Positions 1 to 9,433 of a DNA stretch of 18,906 nucleotides are shown here, piece by piece. Every line of letters starts with the position of its first letter. Within the stretch, counting starts at the first letter, position 1. Position numbers and translations under genes: made by a program. The stretch is from Rodentolepis nana (taxonomy: Eukaryota; Platyhelminthes; Cestoda; Cyclophyllidea; Hymenolepididae). Under the pieces are notes generated by a model. That model did no database searches. It was not told where the DNA came from and saw only the letters and a program-made list of their open reading frames with translations. The stretch lies in the NCBI GenBank assembly GCA_900617975.1, contig UZAE01000743.1, positions 1-18,906 on the forward strand, written 5' to 3'.

Positions 1-137
1 TCTCTTTTACATCTTTGAAACACTCTTCTGTTCCCCCTCTACACTTTTTCTCACTTTAATGTTCCTCTGTGAAGCCCGAAGTCAGCTAAAGGGCTAATGA
101 CAATTGTCAAAAAGCCCGCCATTTGAAATAAATAAAT
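1..137 (+). mobile_element. SINE-like family S, copy 1 (cut by window edge)
   Basis: This is the 3' half of a family S element. It runs from the pyrimidine-rich block (TCTCTTTTACATC) through GAAGCCCGAAGTCAGCTAAA to CCATTTGAAATAAATAAAT. The 5' half lies outside the window, so the upstream target-site duplication cannot be checked. Its tail hairpin reads TGAC-AATT-GTCA where the usual form is TGAT-AACT-ATCA. Both arms have changed, so pairing is kept. Identity with the other copies is seen directly. Confidence 0.85.
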
Positions 138-1020
138 CTGCAATTTTTTAAATGGCACATTACACTTTATGAAAGTGCTGCACATATGGTTATTCCAAAG
201 AAGTATCAAAAGAACTGCACACTCTTTTGGTTCAGTCTGCGAAAGGCGAGAGACGACTCGTGAAAAACACTTTCTGAACTTTAACAGCGTCAAACTACTC
301 ATTAGATCATCTTCATTCATTTCTATTGAATTCAAATTTGAACAAAATTGACTTTATGTGATGCTTACCGGAATAGACCTCCCTAAAAATTGTTTGGGAA
401 TGAGGAAATAACTAGGAAATTGAGAAGTAAAAACACAGTTTCAGTAAGATAGATCGTTTATTGTGTAACTTAATAAAAATGTTTTGAACTTTTGAGATCC
501 TAAGGGAGATGTATTTATTAATATGCTTATCCCAGTAGAGAAGTTAAATTAGGCGGTAGGCAAGACAGGAAAGTAGCGAAAACAGCATTTCATCGCCATA
601 GATGCGCCCCGCCCTTATGACTTCCCAAAACTGAGTGGCTATTGGTAGGATGAATCATGATTACTTTTCAAAGGTGAGTGAACATCGTTCTTAACCACTT
701 TCAGGATGAACGGACTAATATGAGTAGAGTGGGAAACCGGTCGATGTCAAAATTCTAGTTAAATTTTGTAGTTATTTTCTGGCCAAAGAGATGTCTTATC
801 TACCTAATCCTTCAATTATCCATAATGAGATTTTGGAGAAACTTCCAGTGCATGCATCTCATATCTCTTCTCTCTGCTCTATTTATGTTTCCTGTAATTC
901 TCTGTTCAAAATTGCTAAAGTTTTTGTTACAATTTGTGGTTAAAACAATAAAATTTAGAGAAAAAGTAAAATGAATACAAATTTATATAAACTTCTGGGC
1001 AATTACTTTAGGGAATTTAA
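138..1020. other. Unassigned AT-rich intergenic DNA
   Basis: I see no recognisable gene, RNA or repeat here. The short open frames (for example + strand 169-351, 60 codons) show no family motif and contain runs typical of AT-rich noncoding DNA. Confidence 0.5.
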
Positions 1021-1250
1021 GGCGTTTTGATAGCTATTATTAGCCTTTTAGCTGATTTCGGGTTTCACAGAGAGGAGGAGGAACATCAAAGTGGAAAAAA
1101 GGTCGAGAGGAGGGACAGAATAACGATTAGCAGATGTGAAAGAGTCTGACAGACACAAAGGAAGAGGAAAGGTGAGATGAGTACTGTGTAAGGGGCCGAA
1201 TATGACATAGTTTGAAGTCAGAAGTCTACCGCCGATTACTAGACTTGCTT
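1021..1250 (-). mobile_element. SINE-like family S, copy 2 (5' truncated, diverged)
   Basis: Read on the minus strand this is family S from the AGTCTA/GCCGGT region to the AACGCC tail. The terminal CCATTTGAAATAAATA is lost or unrecognisable and the 5' head (CACGTGG, CAACGTATAC) is absent. Internal blocks that match other copies include GACAGACACAAAGG and GAGTACTGTG in + strand orientation. No clear target-site duplication is visible, so it is probably an old copy. The left boundary is uncertain by about 15 bp. Confidence 0.8.
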
Positions 1251-2653
1251 TAATAGTAAAATAACCGGCATACTTTAAGCAGAAATCAGAGGTACCTTTG
1301 ATCTCATTTGCAAAATAGGACAGAAATGGTCTCCTTCACCTTCTCCATTGTCGTGAACGCGGGACTAAGGAATGATAAATGTTTAGCTGCTTAAAGTATC
1401 ATCGAATAGCCCATTGCCACCCAAAATAGTACATGTTTTTAATTTATATAATACCTACGTGCCACTATAAATCACTGCAGTCATTGTAAAGACTTTAAAG
1501 TTGCTCCAACCTCCAGTAAAGCTATTAATTGAAAAGAACCAAGCAAGGCCGATTGTCCCTTCTCGAAATTAATGATCTTCGTAAGAGTGCCAGAGCAAAA
1601 GAGCTTTGTCGGAGCAACTTTGAAAATACAAAAAAGAGGAAAAGAAAGAGAGCATGTTCGGTTCTAAGGGAGGACAATTTCGTTTCTTTGAAATAGAAGA
1701 AAAGTGATCAACTTTGCGTGCTTTGTTTGTTGACAGTTGGAGGTAAAATTTAAACCAATTGGCGTTCAACACGGAGAATGAGCTGGTTAAGAGCCAGTCT
1801 GTGCTGGTACTATTATGCCTATAGGCCATCTAGTAGACCAAATAAGGGTAAAATATTTGCCTACATTTTAAATTAATTAAAATATAAGGATAGGTGGTAG
1901 GAATTTTTAACTTGAAAATTATTGAATAGACACGTGAATTTTCATATATGCTAATTTTTTCACATAGAATAATCATTATAGACATTAACAGGAAGTGATT
2001 ATTTTTAATTGTTCTCATGATATACCTAGTGACCTTCAAACTGACAGACTTTGCTGGCAGCAGAATAGAAGTAGACACACAATATACTTAATATCAACTA
2101 CAATGGGAAATTGAAACTTTTCGAGCACATGATCTAATGTAGCAAACAGAAAGGAAGTCTATTTTTAACTAATTTTGCTTCTTTTTCCTCGTATTTTCAG
2201 AAAAAAATCCAAACTGGTTGTCTACGAGTTTTATTTGATTAGAAAGTCGCGTTTGTTAGGACTTTTGCCTTCCTATGTTCCCTGTGCCGTTGACCAACAA
2301 TTGACGTTTTAATACCTTGTGATGATGAGTTGAGACACAATTAGGCTTTAACAAATTTTATGTTCTGAGAAAACAGAAAGACTTGGAGGTTGATGGGATT
2401 AATAAACTGGTGCAATTTAAATTGAATAATGAATGGAGCCCACACTCCCCTATACGAATCCAAAAAACATTAATTATTGATGACTTTGACTATTATACCA
2501 GCGTACTTCATACCTAAATTGTTCAATTCGATTCAGGCAATATTTTGCATCGCTTGACTAATCAGAGGGACGAGGAGCATGACTATTGGATGGTGATCTT
2601 TCGCTCTCTATGTCTTTATTAAAACTCGTCTTCAAAAAAAATAGTTTTTCATC
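1251..2653. other. Unassigned AT-rich intergenic DNA
   Basis: No gene or repeat family is recognised. Minus-strand open frames at 1569-1829 and 1830-2078 have no known motif and are treated as chance frames. Confidence 0.5.
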
Positions 2654-2663
2654 CTTTGAAAGT

Positions 2664-2990
2664 ATTTATTTATTTCAAATGGCAAGCGTTTTGATAGATA
2701 TCATTTGCCATTAAGCTGACTTCGGGCTTCACAGAGGGAAGGTTCATCAAATTAGTAGAAAGTCGAGGGGTGGAGAACAGAAGAGCGATTCACGGATGTA
2801 AAAGAGGCAGACAGACACAAAGGTAGAGAAAAAGGTAAGGTGAGTACTGTGAAAGGGGTCAAATATGACAACCAGGGGAGTCGTGGTAGTTTGAAGTGAG
2901 AAGTCAAATGCCGGTTAATGGACTTTTTTGCCGTATGAGTATACGTTGCCCAGGATGCACCACGTGGAGGTAAGTCTATCGCACATCCCA
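2664..2990 (-). mobile_element. SINE-like family S, copy 3 (full length)
   Basis: This is a 327 bp minus-strand copy flanked by a perfect 10 bp direct repeat, CTTTGAAAGT, at 2654-2663 and 2991-3000. I read the repeat as the target-site duplication of the insertion. In sense orientation it starts TGGGATGTGCGATAGAC, carries the CCACGTGG head and CAACGTATACTCATACG block, then the pyrimidine-rich middle, and ends in TTTGAAATAAATAAATA. One sense frame stays open for 79 codons through the element, so gene predictors would probably report a false protein here. Confidence 0.92.
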
Positions 2991-3000
2991 CTTTGAAAGT

Positions 3001-3196
3001 TGTTTACAAGTTCGCCAGTATTTGTTAGGGAATCATATGGAGATTTGAAATTTCGTAGTACCATAACCAATTGCGCTTGCATTCTCGAGAAGATGCCCAG
3101 CCGTCCTATGATTTACTGATTCATTCTCATCAAATTTTATTTCTCAAATCACAACAGTAATGTATTGTTAAAGACTTGAAATAATTCTATTTAATT
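3001..3196. other. Spacer between S copy 3 and L copy 1
   Basis: A short unassigned AT-rich segment in which I see nothing recognisable. Confidence 0.45.
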
Positions 3197-3207
3197 TTTG
3201 CCATTAA

Positions 3208-3550
3208 GCGACACTCTCCGACATAGTCGACTGGCCAAGAATCGAAGCCGTTGCTGAGTTTAGACTACGTACCGGACACGATTGCTTGGCAAAACACCTT
3301 CACAGATTGGGAGTATACACTCAACCCACATGTCCCCTATGAAACCTACAGAATGAAATGGAGTAGGCCCACTTGATTCGGTGTCCATCCCTAAAGACAA
3401 CGACGAAAACTCAGAGATACTGGATAGCCAGAAGACAACTAATGAATTGCTATTAATTAACTGCTATATATGCTAAAACCTTGTGAAAACCGAGGTCAAA
3501 TAAGGCCCTAATGGTAAATATCATAATGCCTGCCATTTGAAACATATATA
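3208..3550 (+). mobile_element. LINE family L, copy 1 (5' truncated, decayed)
   Basis: This is the 3' end of a non-LTR retrotransposon in + orientation. It encodes the decayed equivalent of the stretch after RNase H (VDWPRIEAVAEFRLRTGHDCLAKHLHRLG, then a Cys/His finger) followed by the 3' UTR and TTTGAAACATATATA. It carries premature stops in the finger region (for example a TAG after the Met-Glu of EEMEKTH), so it is not coding. A near-perfect flanking repeat, TTTGCCATTAA (3197-3207) and TTTGTCATTAA (3551-3561), marks it as a 5'-truncated insertion typical of target-primed reverse transcription. Confidence 0.85.
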
Positions 3551-3561
3551 TTTGTCATTAA

Positions 3562-4064
3562 TGCATACCTATACTAAATTGAGCATTTCCCGATGAGAAG
3601 GAATTAAAAAATATCCCAGTATGTCGACGTCTTATTATTCCCTTTCACTAGTTAAATCACATGATCAATATTTGGTGATGGTTAATTTCATTTGATGGAA
3701 ACAATTAATTACAGCTTGATTCAAGGAGAAAATTTTCAAAAGTTGAAATTCCATATGTATATATTAAAATTTACTTTTGCTTTGGGTTTTATCCAGGCTC
3801 GAGAGCTGTTTAACTCGAGGGCATGGATACCCTAAATGAGTTAGTTTAGTATTAGAAAAGAGCGGGTATCTATATCTGCACACGTTTATAAAAACCACAA
3901 GTACATATACAATAATCCATGTGGTTAAGGCCTGGGGAATACGAGGGAAAAATATTAGGACTGGTGTAATGGGGAGAATTGACTGACAACCATTTTTAAT
4001 TCCCCTCTGAGGTATTGTAAGGGATGGAATCCAACTGACGGTATCCACATAGCCTACCAATGGT
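3562..4064. other. Unassigned intergenic DNA with a 98-codon minus-strand frame
   Basis: The minus strand is open at 3764-4060 (98 codons). The predicted peptide has one hydrophobic stretch (IIVYVLVVF) but no domain I recognise and no splice or promoter context. The block could be an old transposable element. It is the target into which S copy 4 was inserted. Confidence 0.35.
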
Positions 4065-4077
4065 TACCTTCGTTCGT

Positions 4078-4366
4078 GGGGTGCGCAAGAGACTTACCTC
4101 CACGTGGTGCACCCTGGGCAACGTATACTTACGTGGCAAAAAAGTCTATTTATCGGCAGTTGATTTCTGACTTCAAATTACTATGACCCGACTATTTGTC
4201 AAATTCGACCCCTTCCACAGTACTGGTCTTACTTTTTCTATGCCTTTGTGTCTGTCTGTCTCTTTTACATCTGTGAATCACTCTTCTGTTTCCCTTTCGA
4301 CTTTTTGTCACTTTGTCAACTGAAAGGCTAATGACAAGTATCAAAACGCCTGTCATTTGATATATA
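4078..4366 (+). mobile_element. SINE-like family S, copy 4 (full length, perfect TSD)
   Basis: This 289 bp copy lies between perfect 13 bp direct repeats, TACCTTCGTTCGT, at 4065-4077 and 4367-4379. It starts GGGGTGCGCAAGAGACTTACC, has the CCACGTGGTGCACC head, a TTCGACCCC motif near 4204, the pyrimidine-rich middle and a short TTTGATATATA tail. The last two bases of the duplication may belong to the element, which would give an 11 bp TSD. A deletion near 4313-4325 removes most of the TGTGAAGCCCGAAGTC segment. The intact TSD suggests a relatively recent insertion. Confidence 0.93.
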
Positions 4367-4379
4367 TACCTTCGTTCGT

Positions 4380-4924
4380 TACCCAGGGTCAGGACTTACA
4401 CATAGGCAGCTGAATTAAACCCAATCCCCACTTTAACAAAATGTAGGATGGAGGCATTCCAAAGCATCACTTTCGGAGGAGGATACACTGGAAAAGCATG
4501 ACGTGTTTTGGAAAAATCAAACTACCTGACTCGTGAAGTGATCTTTGAACTGTATATAAGTAAAGCCGTTCGCTATTCTGCATGCTGTGGTGTTATCCAT
4601 GCAAAAATTATTCCCATCGAAAAAAATTTCGTTTGCTTGAACTTCAGCAGTATTCTACTTTACCCAGAAGCTATTTCGTCTTTGTCAGTTGATATCAGCT
4701 CGCGTTTTGTGAGCAACGCCCATATGACTTCATTGAATGCACACTTCTTGGTGGAGGTCGTAAAATTCAATTTGCTGTGGTGACAATGATTAAATTCCAA
4801 TGACTGGGTGCTCAACAACACGCTCTTCTGAAGACCTCCGGGGAAAATCTGTGTGATTTTGCAGCCAGATCATCTAATTCTTTCCTCCAGCCACAGCGAC
4901 CAAGTAGACAACAGTTCATACTAA
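4380..4924. other. Unassigned block with long frames on both strands
   Basis: The + strand is open at 4508-4783 (91 codons) with no recognisable domain. On the minus strand a short stretch near 4660-4770 reads KKCAFNEVIWALLTKRELIS, and a second open stretch lies in a different frame further downstream on that strand. The NEVIW...K pattern is loosely reminiscent of DNA-transposase C-termini, but that is a memory-level resemblance. The block is probably an old mobile-element fossil, and no gene is called. Confidence 0.25.
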
Positions 4925-4935
4925 ACAATCAAATA

Positions 4936-5380
4936 CTTATTTATATTTATTTATTTCAAATGTCAGGCTTTATGATATTTATCATTAGCCCTTAAACTTT
5001 CACTTCAGCTTCCCCCAAGGGTGGGGGGGGGGGGTTGCATTTATAGCAGTTAATTAATAGCAGTTCATTAGCTGTCTTCTTACTTCCCAGTATCTCTGGC
5101 TTTCCGTCGTTGTCTTTAGGGCTGGACACCGAATCAGGTGGGTCCTGTAGGTTACATAGAGGGCATGTGGGTTGAGTGTATACTCCTAATATGTGAAGGT
5201 GTTTTGCCAAGCAATCGTGTCCGGTACGTAGTCTAAACTCAGGAAAGGCTTCGATTCTTGGCCAGTCGACTATGTCGAAGAGTGCCACTGTCCACTGTTT
5301 CTCCTTTGTTCGAGCTTTGAGTTTGTTGCACCTTGAGGTCTGGAATTCTCTTCTAATTAAGGCCTTCATTGTTTGGAAAG
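4936..5380 (-). mobile_element. LINE family L, copy 2 (5' truncated, perfect TSD)
   Basis: This minus-strand LINE fragment has an 11 bp perfect direct repeat, ACAATCAAATA, at 4925-4935 and 5381-5391. It encodes the post-RNase H part of the polymerase protein (IRREFQTSRCN..., DIVDWPRIEAFPEFRLRTGHDC, CPLCNLQ). Relative to copy 3 it lacks 14 bp just after CNLQ. This shifts the frame and destroys the rest of the Cys/His finger, although the shifted frame stays open to 4992. The 3' UTR contains a 12-base C run (sense), then GGGCTAATGATAAATATCA and the AAATAAATA tail shared with family S. Confidence 0.92.
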
Positions 5381-5384
5381 ACAA
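4992..5384 (-). pseudogene. LINE polymerase C-terminal fragment, frameshifted
   Basis: This 130-codon open frame lies within LINE copy 2. Residues 1-75 match the equivalent region of LINE copy 3 and the decayed LINE copy 1: basic linker, DIVDW, then RTGHDCLAKHLHILGVYTQP and the CPLCNLQ half of a C-x2-C...H-x4-C finger. From DPPDSV onward the reading is out of frame because 14 bp are missing, so the HLIRC half of the finger is not translated. The reverse transcriptase and RNase H domains are absent because the copy is truncated. It is a dead retrotransposon piece, not a host gene. Confidence 0.85.
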
Positions 5385-5391
5385 TCAAATA

Positions 5392-6249
5392 TTGTTCTTG
5401 ACTATTTTCAAACCATTCTGTCCAGACTAAAAATGCAATCGCGGGAATAATTACGTAAACGTTAATTGAAAATGAAAAGGGATACGGATGACTGTAATGA
5501 ACTACAGACAAATCTAAACCTCCTTTTGACAGCGACAGTTATATACTGATTGATAAATGAAATGCATAAAGTTAGCAGAGATTGCTACTATTTCAATAAT
5601 GTCGGACTATATAGAGCAAATCTTTATAATGTGCAGGGAGGTAATGATGAAGCAAACCTGTGAATTGAGCTAGGTTAGGTTGATCTACACCATGGATAAA
5701 ATGACTTGAGAGAAATTATACTTGGTCATTCCAAAATTTGAACTTTCTCACGACATCCAGCATAGTGCAATTGGTCTGTGGGATAAGCATGGTTTGTGAC
5801 TCTTCATTTTCGAGAGCCGGAATCTACTGATTCGTCCACCCAAACACCCCATCTTCCCTCCTTCTAGGCTCCATCGGAACGGAAGTGCTCAAATATCTCA
5901 TGAAATATCCCATATGAAAAAGACATTTCAGAACGATTTCGTCTCGATAATTTTCTACTTTTGTGGTTCTAAGTCGTTGAACTAGGCCTGGCAATGACAC
6001 CGACCACAAGTTGTGTAGGAATAAAGTTGAAAGTCAATGTACGAATTAAACAAATTGAACTTATGATTTAACAGATTTTCGACAAAACCTGTCATTGTAT
6101 AAAAAATAGCTAGGCCTGAAGGCAACTAGAGATCTATGGGATATGATCCACTCATTTGGTGGAAAATATAGATTTGCCGCTTTAAATTCTAGTTGCAATG
6201 ATCGGTGAATTTTGGACAATTTTTTAGCTTGAATGTGCTATACAGATCA
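5392..6249. other. Unassigned AT-rich intergenic DNA
   Basis: Nothing firm is visible. A minus-strand frame at 5824-6009 (61 codons) has no recognisable motif. A TAGGTTAGGTT near 5670 is two units of the arthropod telomere repeat and too short to mean anything. Confidence 0.45.
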
Positions 6250-6260
6250 CAAATTATTAT

Positions 6261-6547
6261 TATTTCAAATGGCAGGCATTTTGAATAGTTATCATTAGCC
6301 ATTTGGCTGACCTTGGGTTTCACAGAGGGAGGAATGTCAAAGTGAGAAAAATTCGAGAGGGGGAGCAAAAGAGTGATTCACAGATGTAGAAGAGACAGAC
6401 AGACACAAAGGTAGGGACAGAGGTGAGGTGAGTACTGTGAAACGATCAAATATGACATGCAGTGGGGTGATGGTAGTTTGAAGTCAGAAGTCAACTGCCG
6501 GTTCATAGACTTCTTTGACGCATTGGTAAACGTTGCCCATGGATAAA
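6261..6547 (-). mobile_element. SINE-like family S, copy 5 (5' truncated)
   Basis: This minus-strand copy runs from the TTTGAAATAATAATA tail to CAACGTTTACC/GGGCAACG and then stops in ATCCATGG, so about 45 bp of the head including CACGTG is missing. An approximate direct repeat, CAAATTATTATTAT (6250-6263) against CAATTATTAGTAT (6548-6560), could be its target-site duplication with one gap. The exact ends are blurred because the duplication and the tail are both AT-rich. Confidence 0.87.
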
Positions 6548-6560
6548 CAATTATTAGTAT

Positions 6561-7304
6561 CTTAGGACTTCATAATTTCCTCTAGACTTTTGCAGAAAAC
6601 AATTTAATATCCTTTTACTGTCCATGTGAAAAATTAAATGAGAGAGAGAGGGAGATTTCGATCTCCTTGGTAGCGTTTTCTCAAGGGAGTGCGATTTATC
6701 TGTCCGTGAGCAATACATTTCTGAGTAACGCGGCAATATAATTTTGTACCATTTTGAGTTACTCGACGCCTTATGGCCATCAAGTGGCGGAATTCACAAA
6801 AAATAAAAGCATTTTTTTCCTAGAAATACACTAAAGAAATAAAATCGTTTATTTGAATTAATTGTTAGAGGTAAGTCTAAAAAGAATTTGCTAACGTTGT
6901 CTCATTACTAGATATTCTTTTACACTTTTCCAACTATTCGGATCTTCGCTAAATTGACTGAAATGAAAAATAATGTATACGTATGAGTTTAAACAAATGA
7001 ATTTATTGAAAGTAATGAGGTAAGATCATGACGCCTAATTTTCCCACTCAAAGTTATTATTTTTCCCTACGTTTCGAGTAGGAAGGAGTACGGCTTGTGA
7101 AGTCCTCGTGTTAAATATACCAGTCATTGGTGAGATTATATCAGCAGAAAAGTAGTTTAAATTCACTTTTGTTCTTATTTCATTCATTTAAAACTGCGTT
7201 AGAATCCGAAGCGAACTTTACTTTCTCAATAGGCTTTCGCACTGTCCCTCGGATTCCTGTGTGAGTTTATGTAGCAGTAATCAGTGCTTATTAAAGCGTG
7301 GAAT
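6561..7304. other. Unassigned intergenic DNA with a short GA repeat
   Basis: The only simple feature is a short (GA) microsatellite at about 6640-6655. A 60-codon minus-strand frame over 6554-6736 has no recognisable domain. Confidence 0.45.
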
Positions 7305-7316
7305 AGTTGGGAAAAT

Positions 7317-7701
7317 GGGGTGAGCGATAGACTTACCACCACTTGGTGCCCCCTTGGCAACGTATACTCATACGGCAAAAGTCTATTAACCGGCAGTTGA
7401 CTTCTGACTTCAAACACTTCCATCACCCACACTGTATGTCATATTCGACCCCTTTCAAAGTACTCATCTTACTTTAACGGTAACATAACTCCTTGTTCAT
7501 GTCGTATTCGACCCCTTCTACATTACTTATCTTATCTTTTCTCTGCCTTTGTGTCTGTATGTCTCCTTTAAATCCGTGAATCTCTCTCGACTTTTTGTCC
7601 CTTTGATGTTCCTCCTCCCCCCTGTGAAGTCCAAAGTCAGCTAAAGGGCTAATGTTAACTATCGAAACGCCTGCCATCTGAAATAAATACGTAAATAAAT
7701 A
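7317..7701 (+). mobile_element. SINE-like family S, copy 6 (full length with internal duplication)
   Basis: This + strand copy has both ends: GGGGTGAGCGATAGACTTACC at the 5' side and CTGAAATAAATACGTAAATAAATA at the 3' side. The flanks AGTTGGGAAAAT (7305-7316) and AGTTTGGAAAAT (7702-7713) match at 11 of 12 positions and look like the TSD. At about 385 bp it is longer than its relatives because a roughly 39 bp block with ATGTCATATTCGACCCC is present twice, at 7436-7474 and 7499-7537. The head has ACTTGG in place of the usual ACGTGG. Confidence 0.9.
7436..7537 (+). repeat. Internal partial duplication within S copy 6
   Basis: Two related blocks, ATGTCATATTCGACCCC... (7436-7474) and ATGTCGTATTCGACCCC... 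(7499-7537), are offset by 63 bp and separated by about 24 bp (from TAACGGTAACATAACTCC) that are absent from other S copies. The two blocks have diverged at several positions. This fits either an old duplication or a template switch between two S transcripts during reverse transcription. Confidence 0.8.
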
Positions 7702-7713
7702 AGTTTGGAAAAT

Positions 7714-7908
7714 TACACATTTATTTACCAAGATAGTAGAAGGACGCTGGCTTAACAAGTGTTCTAGGACAGTCTTGAAGTTACAATGAGTGATGATTGA
7801 AAGGAGGACTTTACAGGGATGGTAAATTTTTTAATGCTCCGATCACTAGGTAATCAGATGCATCCTAGTAGCTTTTCCAACGCGTAGAATTTATGTTTAT
7901 AGTGGTGG
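7714..7908. other. Spacer between S copies 6 and 7
   Basis: An unassigned short spacer. The two S copies on either side are in the same orientation but have different flanking duplications, so they are independent insertions and not a tandem array. Confidence 0.5.
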
Positions 7909-8235
7909 AGTGTGGGATAGACTTATCTCCACGTGGTGCACCCTGGGCAACGTATACTCATACGTCAAAAAAGTCAATTTATCGACAGTTGATTTCTAAC
8001 TTCAAACTATCATCACCCCACTCTATGCCATATTCGAATACTTCACAGTACTCACCTCACCTTTATCTACCTTTGTGTCTGTCTCTTTTACATCTTTGTA
8101 ACATTCTTCTGTTCCTTCCCCCCACCTCTTTACATTTTTTTCACTTTGACGTTCCTTCCCCTCGGTGAAGCCTGAAGTCAACTAAAGGGCTAATGATAAC
8201 TATCAAAACGCCTGCCATTTGATATAAATACATTA
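7909..8235 (+). mobile_element. SINE-like family S, copy 7 (full length)
   Basis: This is a + strand copy of about 327 bp, from AGTGTGGGATAGACTTATC to TTTGATATAAATACATTA. Flanks ATGTTTATAGTGGTGG (7893-7908) and ATGTTTGTGGTGG (8236-8248) match apart from three bases, which suggests a TSD that later gained or lost them. It has the CCACGTGGTGCACCCTGGGCAACG head intact and the standard TGAT-AACT-ATCA tail hairpin. A sense frame is open for 91 codons (from 7893), mostly through the element. Confidence 0.9.
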
Positions 8236-8248
8236 ATGTTTGTGGTGG

Positions 8249-9420
8249 TAGCAAACTTGCAAGAATTTATTTTTAAAATCATGGAAATTTTATAGACAAT
8301 GAACCATTATAATATATTTGCGTTCAATAACTATTAACAGTTTCGAGAATTGTAGTCTCTGCAATTAAAGTACGAAATAATACTTAGCAATAATGACAAA
8401 TGTCAAATCTACTGGTTTGCTATTTGCAGTCAAGTTGGAATACGAAGAAGAGGTTTAATAACATATGAGAGCGATTTAGAACGAACTTTTAATGAGACAG
8501 AGACATTTACAGACATGCAAACACAACCAGATTGAGGGAAATTGCATCTAACCGCAATTTCTGTTGTCAGAAGTAGGTTCTGTTATTATCAATAATAAAA
8601 GTGGCTGAATAACATGAATAAAAGATTCCCAATCTAAAAAATTGTAGTATCGAATCAAACGCATGTGAATCTTTTTATTCTTATATTAAATTAATACACT
8701 AGATATGCTTACATAGATGGCCCCTCTATTGGGTCTTCCATCTCGTCGTGAATTCTCACGCAATGCAAATTACAAAGAAACGGCTCTTCCCATCAATTAT
8801 TTCATAACATTTGAATGCTTTGTACGGAAGTACTTAAGTCACTTTTGCACCATAAATGGACCCAGAGTAATTGAATTTTTAGCGAGACCTTTTATTTTAA
8901 TTATTCGTATTTGATTTTATTGAGTGATACTTATGAGGCCGTGACTATATAAGTTAATTCAGCGTTTCAATGGCAAAATAACGCGCAGTTTGTAAAGAAA
9001 TGTTAGAAGTTTAAACGTTTGCTGCAAGTATCTGTCAATGGCCGAATCGGTACAAGCTGAGTGGGAATATTTGAAAGCGTCATGGAAAAGAAAAGCAAAG
9101 AAATGCAGACGTACTACCAGTTGGTTCTAATAGAGTTTCGTCAAATCTGCTTCAGGCCATAGGCCACACATTGAGAAAGTCGGATTTCGGAGAGCATATA
9201 GTATTGCGACATTATATATAAGAGCTTCTACTTTCTATATTCGATAGAATGAACGAGCCATCATCACCAACTCTGGTTCCTTGGCAGATGGTTCCTGCGT
9301 CCTTGCTGATTCTTTTATAAAAGCTTGGTCCTATTCCTGATCAGTAGTAATCAGGTACTCCTGCCTTTTTTCTCTATTTAAGTTAGAGCTGACTTGTTCA
9401 CTATGCTCAATTTAGTGCTA
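8249..9420. other. Unassigned intergenic DNA with TATA-like sites
   Basis: No gene is recognised. Two TATA-like strings occur: TATATATAAGAG near 9215-9226 and TATAAAAG at 9316-9323. The second is followed 27 bp later by an initiator-like TCAGT (9341-9345). No coding exon follows within reach, so any promoter role is speculative. A + strand frame at 8717-8914 has no known motif. Confidence 0.4.
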
Positions 9421-9433
9421 TAATTTAAATTAA

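Noticed and set aside
2752..2991. 79-codon minus-strand ORF as a gene
   Set aside because: It lies almost wholly inside S copy 3 and has relatives in the other S copies, so it is read-through of a repeat.
3764..4060. 98-codon minus-strand open frame
   Set aside because: No recognisable domain, no splice or promoter support, and its end touches the TSD of an S insertion. It is kept only as part of an unassigned block.
5669..5681. TAGGTTAGGTT as interstitial telomere repeat
   Set aside because: Two units only, expected by chance in AT-rich DNA.
7474..7758. 94-codon minus-strand ORF
   Set aside because: It is the antisense of S copy 6. The similar minus-strand frame at 51-335 partly overlaps S copy 1 in the same way.
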